A stretch of DNA of 17,674 nt from JASHVB01 sp035486135 (GTDB lineage Bacteria > Pseudomonadota > Alphaproteobacteria > Acetobacterales > Acetobacteraceae): the NCBI GenBank assembly GCA_035486135.1, contig DATHNI010000113.1, positions 1-17,674 on the forward strand, given 5' to 3'. Position numbers and translations under genes: made by a program. Shown piece after piece: positions 14,461-17,674 of the stretch. The notes beneath the pieces are model-generated. The model ran no database searches. It saw only the letters and a program-made list of their open reading frames with translations, and was not told where the DNA came from. Numbering within the stretch: the stretch's first letter is position 1; each line of letters opens with the position of its first letter.

Positions 14461-14710
14461 CCAGGGGCTCTGCCCCTGGACCCCGCCCAGGGCGGAGCCC
14501 TTGGAACCCTTTACTGGAGATGTTGGACGGGAGGGGGGACCGGCACCGGTAGGGTTGCGGCTCGACCGACGAATGTCGGTCGAGCCGCAACGCTACCGGA
14601 GCACGTCCCCCCTCCCGTCCAACATCTCCAACGAATGGATTGCAAAGGCGCTGCCTTTGCTGGGGGTTCAGGGGGCAAAGCCCCCTGACGGGTCCAGGGC
14701 AGAGCCCTGG
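14461..14710. repeat. Array of at least five hairpins between convergent genes
   Basis: Separate perfect stems: CCAGGGGC with GCCCCTGG (14461-14479); GCAAAGGC with GCCTTTGC (14642-14660); TCAGGGGGC with GCCCCCTGA (14668-14688); CCAGGGC with GCCCTGG (14694-14710). A bulged stem lies near 14487-14504 and the giant palindrome (14515-14630) is in the middle. The outer ends, read from each strand, both begin GGCCAGGG...TGGACCC, so the whole block is roughly symmetrical. It fills the gap between the hydrolase and MaoC-like stops and probably acts in termination or mRNA 3'-end protection. Confidence 0.85.
14515..14630. repeat. Giant palindrome with 56-base arms
   Basis: 14515-14570 pairs with 14575-14630 at 52 of 56 positions around a four-base loop (GAAT). 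The arms run from TGGAGATGTTGGACGGGAGG to GCGGCTCGACCGAC. The four mismatches lie in the central part of the arm, separating an outer 26-base and an inner 17-base perfect segment, so two nested palindromes may be joined. Confidence 0.92.
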
Positions 14711-14718
14711 CCTTGCAC

Positions 14719-15525
14719 TCAGGCCGCCTCTGCCAATTGCCGCGGACGGTAGATCGCGATGTGCGTAACCCGCGCGATCGGCAAGCGCTCATTCGCCAGC
14801 ACCAGGGCGTCGATCTCCACCCATTTGTGCCCCTTGTGCTCGTAGTTCTTCGTCACGCGCGCCCGCACCCCAAGCGTGTCGCCAACCCGCGCCACGCCCA
14901 GGTTCTGCACCGTACTGCCCATGTGCATCCACGCCGGCAGCACCACGTTGTGCGACAACGCCCAATTGCAGCAGCGCAGGACGGTGCCCGGATGCACGAT
15001 GCCTTCCGCGGCGTACAGAGGGTCCGTCTCGCGCGTGTCCGACAGGTCCTGTGCCTGGTAGGCCGGCGTGACCGCCAATGGCGTCATGCCCAGCCATTTC
15101 CCGACTGGCAGCGACTGTTCATCAGCGGGAGGACGTGCGTCGTGCGCCGGCGGCGTGGCCGGAATGAAGTCGTTCACGGCAATCCCGGGCACCGCGGCGG
15201 GCAGCGCGGCGCGGCCGGTGGCGCACAGCACGCCCACGCTGGTCACCTGAAGTTCCAGGCCGGCGGCATCCTCCACGGCGGTGATCTCGGCGATGTCGCC
15301 TTCATAGACCGGCTTGGCAAATCGGGCCTCACCGGTGCCGCGCTCCAGCCAGGCGCGGCCCCAGCGTTGCACAGGCAGATGTGCCATGTAGGCGTAAACG
15401 TGCACGCCACCGACCAGGCCGCCGCGAAAGCCGAAGCGCTTCGCGGTGGCGTCATCGTGGATCTTGTTTTCCGAAGCCTTGGCAGTGTTGTAGGCCGAGA
15501 CGTGGTACGGCGGCAGCGTGGTCAT
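14719..15525 (-). CDS. MaoC-like double hot-dog acyl dehydratase family protein
   Basis: A 268-aa cytoplasmic protein that looks like two hot-dog domains in tandem. The N-terminal half holds the MaoC-like segment ASENKIHDDATAKRFGFRGG (17-36) with LVGGVHVYAYM; the C-terminal half has EGIVHPGTVLRCCNWAL, GSTVQNLGVARVGDTLGVRA and a final strand AIYRPRQ. In R-hydratases the dyad is D-x-N-P-x-H; here His23 and Asn20 are kept but the Asp position appears to be Ser18, so classical hydratase activity is doubtful and thioesterase-like or other acyl-CoA roles are open. GAGGAG lies just upstream of ATG 15525. The NHL gene is 68 bases upstream on the same strand. Confidence 0.78.
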   Translation of the reverse strand: MTTLPPYHVSAYNTAKASENKIHDDATAKRFGFRGGLVGGVHVYAYMAHLPVQRWGRAWLERGTGEARFAKPVYEGDIAEITAVEDAAGLELQVTSVGVLCATGRAALPAAVPGIAVNDFIPATPPAHDARPPADEQSLPVGKWLGMTPLAVTPAYQAQDLSDTRETDPLYAAEGIVHPGTVLRCCNWALSHNVVLPAWMHMGSTVQNLGVARVGDTLGVRARVTKNYEHKGHKWVEIDALVLANERLPIARVTHIAIYRPRQLAEAA

Positions 15526-15593
15526 TGGGGGTCTCCTCGAGGTCCGGTGGCCGGGATGGTGCAGCTACGCACGACCGCGGATCGAAGAAAAGC

Positions 15594-16616
15594 TCACTGC
15601 CTGGCGAACCGGTCGATCCGTTTGCCCTCGTTCGACGCGCCATAGACCGTGCCCGCTGCATCTGCGGCCACGCCCTCCGGCCCGACCAGGTCGCCGGCCG
15701 GACGCGGAATGAAATACTTCACCGCGCCGTCCGAAGCACTGCCGATACGAATGCCGTGGCGGCAGCCGGGATCGGTGGTGCAGCCCGTCTTGTCCACGGT
15801 CTGTGAATCCGCGACGTAGAGCATGTCGTGCGCGTCGATATAAACCCCGCTCGGCCGGCCGAACTGCCGCCAGTCGGCGATGAACCTTCCGTCCGCGTCG
15901 AACACCTGGATCCGGCTGTTCGAACGGTCCGCCACGTAGACCCGTTCGTGCGAATCCACGGCGATGGCGTGCGGGGTATCGAATTCGCCCGGCGCGGAAC
16001 CCTTCTTGCCCCAGGCGGTGATGAATTTTCCCGACTTTGAGAACTTGACGACGCGGGCATTGGAATCGCCGCCATGCCCGTCGGCCACGAAGATGTCGCC
16101 GTTGCGTGCGATCGCGACGCCGGATGGGCGGTTGAAGTAGCCGGGAGCGTCGCCTGGCATGCCCGCCTTGCCCAGGGTCAGCAACACCTTGCCGGTGGGG
16201 CTGAACTTGACGACCTGCTGCCCCTTGCCGTTCTTGCCGTCCGCATCGGCGACCCACACGTTGCCGTCGTCGTCGACGGCGATCCCGTGCGGAAACACGA
16301 ACATGCCGGCACCGAAACTGGCGAGCAACTTGCCGGACGGATCGAAGTGCAGGATCGGCGGGAGTTTCGAAGCATCGCAGCTCTCGCCGCCGCAGCGTTC
16401 GAACACCCAGACGCTCTTGCCGTCACGATCGATTGCCACCGCGGTGGTGCCGCCCCAGGAGCGCCCGGCGGGTAGCTGGCCGAACGACGTGGCGGGCGCG
16501 TAGGGATTGGGTAGGTCGATGCTCGGTGGCGCGCTGGTTTGCGCCCGGGCCGGCATCGCCGCGGCGAGGGCCATGGCGGCCGCGAAGATGAACGCGGTCA
16601 GGCGGGTCTGCCGCAT
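15594..16616 (-). CDS. Secreted NHL-repeat six-bladed beta-propeller protein
   Basis: A 340-aa exported protein. Residues 1-25 form a Sec signal peptide ending ARA before QTSAPP. The rest has repeated NHL/peptidyl-hydroxyglycine-lyase-like blades, each with a G(I/V)AVD..G.VWVAD pattern: 57-73, 110-124 (HGIAVDDDGNVWVAD), 165-180, 216-231, 255-271 and 313-330. Two Cys pairs (Cys75/Cys80 and Cys279/Cys285) could form disulfides in the periplasm. Such propellers often bind ligands or act as lyases; no function can be assigned. I chose ATG 16616 because a GGGGGA box lies eight bases before it; another in-frame ATG is at 16631. It may be cotranscribed with the MaoC-like gene. Confidence 0.87.
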   Translation of the reverse strand: MRQTRLTAFIFAAAMALAAAMPARAQTSAPPSIDLPNPYAPATSFGQLPAGRSWGGTTAVAIDRDGKSVWVFERCGGESCDASKLPPILHFDPSGKLLASFGAGMFVFPHGIAVDDDGNVWVADADGKNGKGQQVVKFSPTGKVLLTLGKAGMPGDAPGYFNRPSGVAIARNGDIFVADGHGGDSNARVVKFSKSGKFITAWGKKGSAPGEFDTPHAIAVDSHERVYVADRSNSRIQVFDADGRFIADWRQFGRPSGVYIDAHDMLYVADSQTVDKTGCTTDPGCRHGIRIGSASDGAVKYFIPRPAGDLVGPEGVAADAAGTVYGASNEGKRIDRFARQ

Positions 16617-16684
16617 TGTCGTTTCCCCCATGCTGGCCGTTCGCGAGGTCTTGTGGGCTACGCGCGATACGGGGCTTGCAGCGG

Positions 16685-16974
16685 TTAGCGGGTTTCGCGT
16701 TGGGGTGCGACTGCGGCAGCGGCGAGATGTTCAGCGGCAAAATTGCGTTCGGTCCGAACATCCGCATCAGCGACTATCCCGGCACGCCGATGCCGCCGCC
16801 GATTTGGGCGAACCCTACCGCGGCATCAATGAAATCTCGCAGCAGTATGTTAGCCGTACCGAGATCGCCGTCGACCATGGAGTGCATGGCCTCCTGATAG
16901 AGCCCGGTACGGAACTCCGAATCGCGTTCGGCGCGTACCTTCACTGTGTCGCGAAAATCTCGGGTCAGTGGCAT
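16685..16974 (-). pseudogene. Decayed addiction-module antidote protein (COG3636-like HTH)
   Basis: From ATG 16974, after an AGGA box, the frame reads MPLTRDFRDTVKVRAERDSE and continues with GLYQEAMHSMVDGDLGTANI, LLRDFIDAAVGFAQIGGGIG, typical of the small antidote proteins paired with RelE/ParE toxins. At codon 67 it hits TAG (16776-16774) where the family has Lys in PPKSLMRM; the same frame continues SLMRMFGPN. One base then seems missing near 16745-16746: moving to the next frame gives NFAAEHLAAAAVAPQRETR and a stop at 16687-16685, matching the expected GNP.A..L ending. So two lesions break an otherwise full-length antitoxin. The upstream toxin is absent or vestigial (16975-17130). Confidence 0.75.
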
Positions 16975-17130
16975 CGACAGTTTCCTACTAGATGTGGCAC
17001 TTCCGGCTCCGGCAGTCGTTCCATCGCTCTTGCGTATCTGGAATTGCCGCGCTCTGCCGCGCTTTGGCTCCAGCCCCAAGCAGGACGCCCTGTACCAATG
17101 ATCCCATTGGAACGGCGCCGGTTGGCCTGA
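16975..17130 (-). other. Possible remnant of the toxin gene upstream of the decayed antitoxin
   Basis: In modules of this kind the RelE/ParE toxin gene precedes the antidote. In one minus-strand frame this gap encodes QSAAERGNSRYARAMERLPE, which loosely follows the toxin C-terminal pattern GGDKSTQERDIARA. No start or catalytic part remains. This is weak resemblance and the gap may simply be unrelated DNA. Confidence 0.25.
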
Positions 17131-17415
17131 TCACACCAGTTCGAGGCGTAAGTCGCGGCCAACAAGCGATGCCGCACGCTGCAACGTTTCAATCGTCACG
17201 TTGCCACGAGCACTGAGGATCCGATCAACCTGCGCGCGGCTGGTGTGCATCATTTCAGCCAAGCGGGCCTTGGTAATGCCCTGCCGCTGCATCTCCTGGC
17301 TGAGTTGCCACGCCACGACACGCGTCACCGCCTCGGCGCGCGCTGCATCGCGGATGCCTTCCTCACGCAGAAAATCGTCGAGTGTTGATCCCCAGTGCGG
17401 ATTCTTCTTGCTCAT
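17131..17415 (-). CDS. XRE-family HTH antitoxin (HigA-like)
   Basis: A 94-aa DNA-binding protein. After an N-terminal segment MSKKNPHWGSTLDDFLREEG comes a helix region and the XRE helix-turn-helix ITKARLAEMMHTSRAQVDRI (47-66), then LSARGNVTIETLQRAASLVG. It matches antitoxins partnered with Gp49-like toxins (COG4679). The start overlaps the toxin stop by four bases (ATGA, 17412-17415), so the two are translationally coupled, toxin first, as in higBA. It should neutralise the toxin and autorepress the operon; the operator lies beyond the right edge of the window. It appears intact. Confidence 0.88.
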   Translation of the reverse strand: MSKKNPHWGSTLDDFLREEGIRDAARAEAVTRVVAWQLSQEMQRQGITKARLAEMMHTSRAQVDRILSARGNVTIETLQRAASLVGRDLRLELV

Positions 17416-17674
17416 GCTTTCATCTCCTTCATCCGTTGGCGCGCTAGCGCAATATCGTCCGGCGGGGTCTTCTGGGTCTTCTTTATGAAGGCATGCACCA
17501 CGCCAATGCGGCCCTCATGCACAAAGAACAGCAACCGCGCGATCCGGCGGCTGGGAAGGCTGCTGCGCACCTCCCACAATCCACCGCCGAGCGCCCGGCA
17601 TAACGGCATGCCGACCGGCCAACCGAATTGCACGGCGGAGAGGTCTATCCCGATCACGTGCCGGTCCACCGCCG
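17412..17674 (-). CDS. Phage-derived Gp49-like (HigB/RelE-fold) toxin, N-terminus cut by window edge
   Basis: The visible 87 residues cover most of a Gp49/HigB-like mRNA interferase: WPVGMPLCRALGGGLWEVRS, then SRRIARLLFFVHEGRIGVVH and AFIKKTQKTPPDDIALARQR. The GLWEVR, R-ARLLF and FIKKTQKTP motifs are diagnostic. The frame stays open to the edge; a GTG at 17669 exists but lies inside the conserved domain, so the true start is likely about 20-30 codons further out. As a toxin it would cleave mRNA on ribosomes when freed from its antitoxin. It overlaps the antitoxin start by four bases. Confidence 0.88.
   Translation of the reverse strand, partial: AVDRHVIGIDLSAVQFGWPVGMPLCRALGGGLWEVRSSLPSRRIARLLFFVHEGRIGVVHAFIKKTQKTPPDDIALARQRMKEMKA

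Noticed and set aside
13070..14590. Long minus-strand open frame covering the GlcG and hydrolase genes
   Set aside because: Shadow of well-supported plus-strand genes in GC-rich DNA; only its last 50 codons (12917-13069) are a real gene.
16507..17130. 207-codon plus-strand frame across the pseudogene
   Set aside because: It runs antisense to the NHL signal peptide and to the recognisable antitoxin remnant, and has no domain features.

Overview
This window is GC-rich, densely coded DNA from an alphaproteobacterium. My best guess is Rhodospirillales/Acetobacteraceae, inferred from protein style, the Nfu-nitroreductase-TsaB gene order and the GGGGCTCTGCCCC-type palindromes; no marker gene settles it. 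I see no rRNA, tRNA, CRISPR array or insertion-sequence transposase.

Layout. (1) 1-1316, minus strand: a housekeeping run of an Nfu-type Fe-S scaffold, a RutE-like nitroreductase, and the first nine codons of a probable tsaB running off the left edge. (2) 1317-2908: a gene-poor stretch with short tandem repeats and two overlapping unrecognised small ORFs, the second with a RelE/YafQ-like C-terminus. (3) 2909-5152: flagellar stator pair in the order motB-motA; MotB carries an unusual tetrapeptide-repeat tail. (4) 5218-6156: a lipoprotein-like aspartic protease with two DTG lobes in one chain. (5) 6275-7501: class III CoA-transferase. (6) 7986-10839, minus strand: a metal/oxyanion cluster of two units, padR-chrA (chromate efflux) and arsR-arsM (arsenite methylation). 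(7) 11094-11870: enoyl-CoA hydratase. (8) 12114-12834: two tandem paralogous cupin-like proteins. (9) 12917-14443: a hidden 50-aa lipoprotein gene (minus), a GlcG/HbpS protein and an alpha/beta hydrolase with a cysteine nucleophile. (10) 14461-14710: an array of hairpins, including one with 56-base arms, between convergent genes. (11) 14719-16616, minus strand: a MaoC-like double hot-dog protein and a secreted NHL-propeller protein. (12) 16685-17674, minus strand: a decayed addiction-module antitoxin, then an apparently intact HigBA-type toxin-antitoxin pair whose toxin gene runs off the right edge.

How genes work together. The clearest functional units are motBA, arsRM, padR-chrA, the tandem cupin pair and the terminal toxin-antitoxin pair. 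The CoA-transferase, enoyl-CoA hydratase and MaoC-like protein all suggest acyl-CoA chemistry but are separate transcription units. The intergenic regions are rich in palindromes of at least three kinds, two of them present in two copies, which suggests dispersed REP/MITE-like families in this genome.
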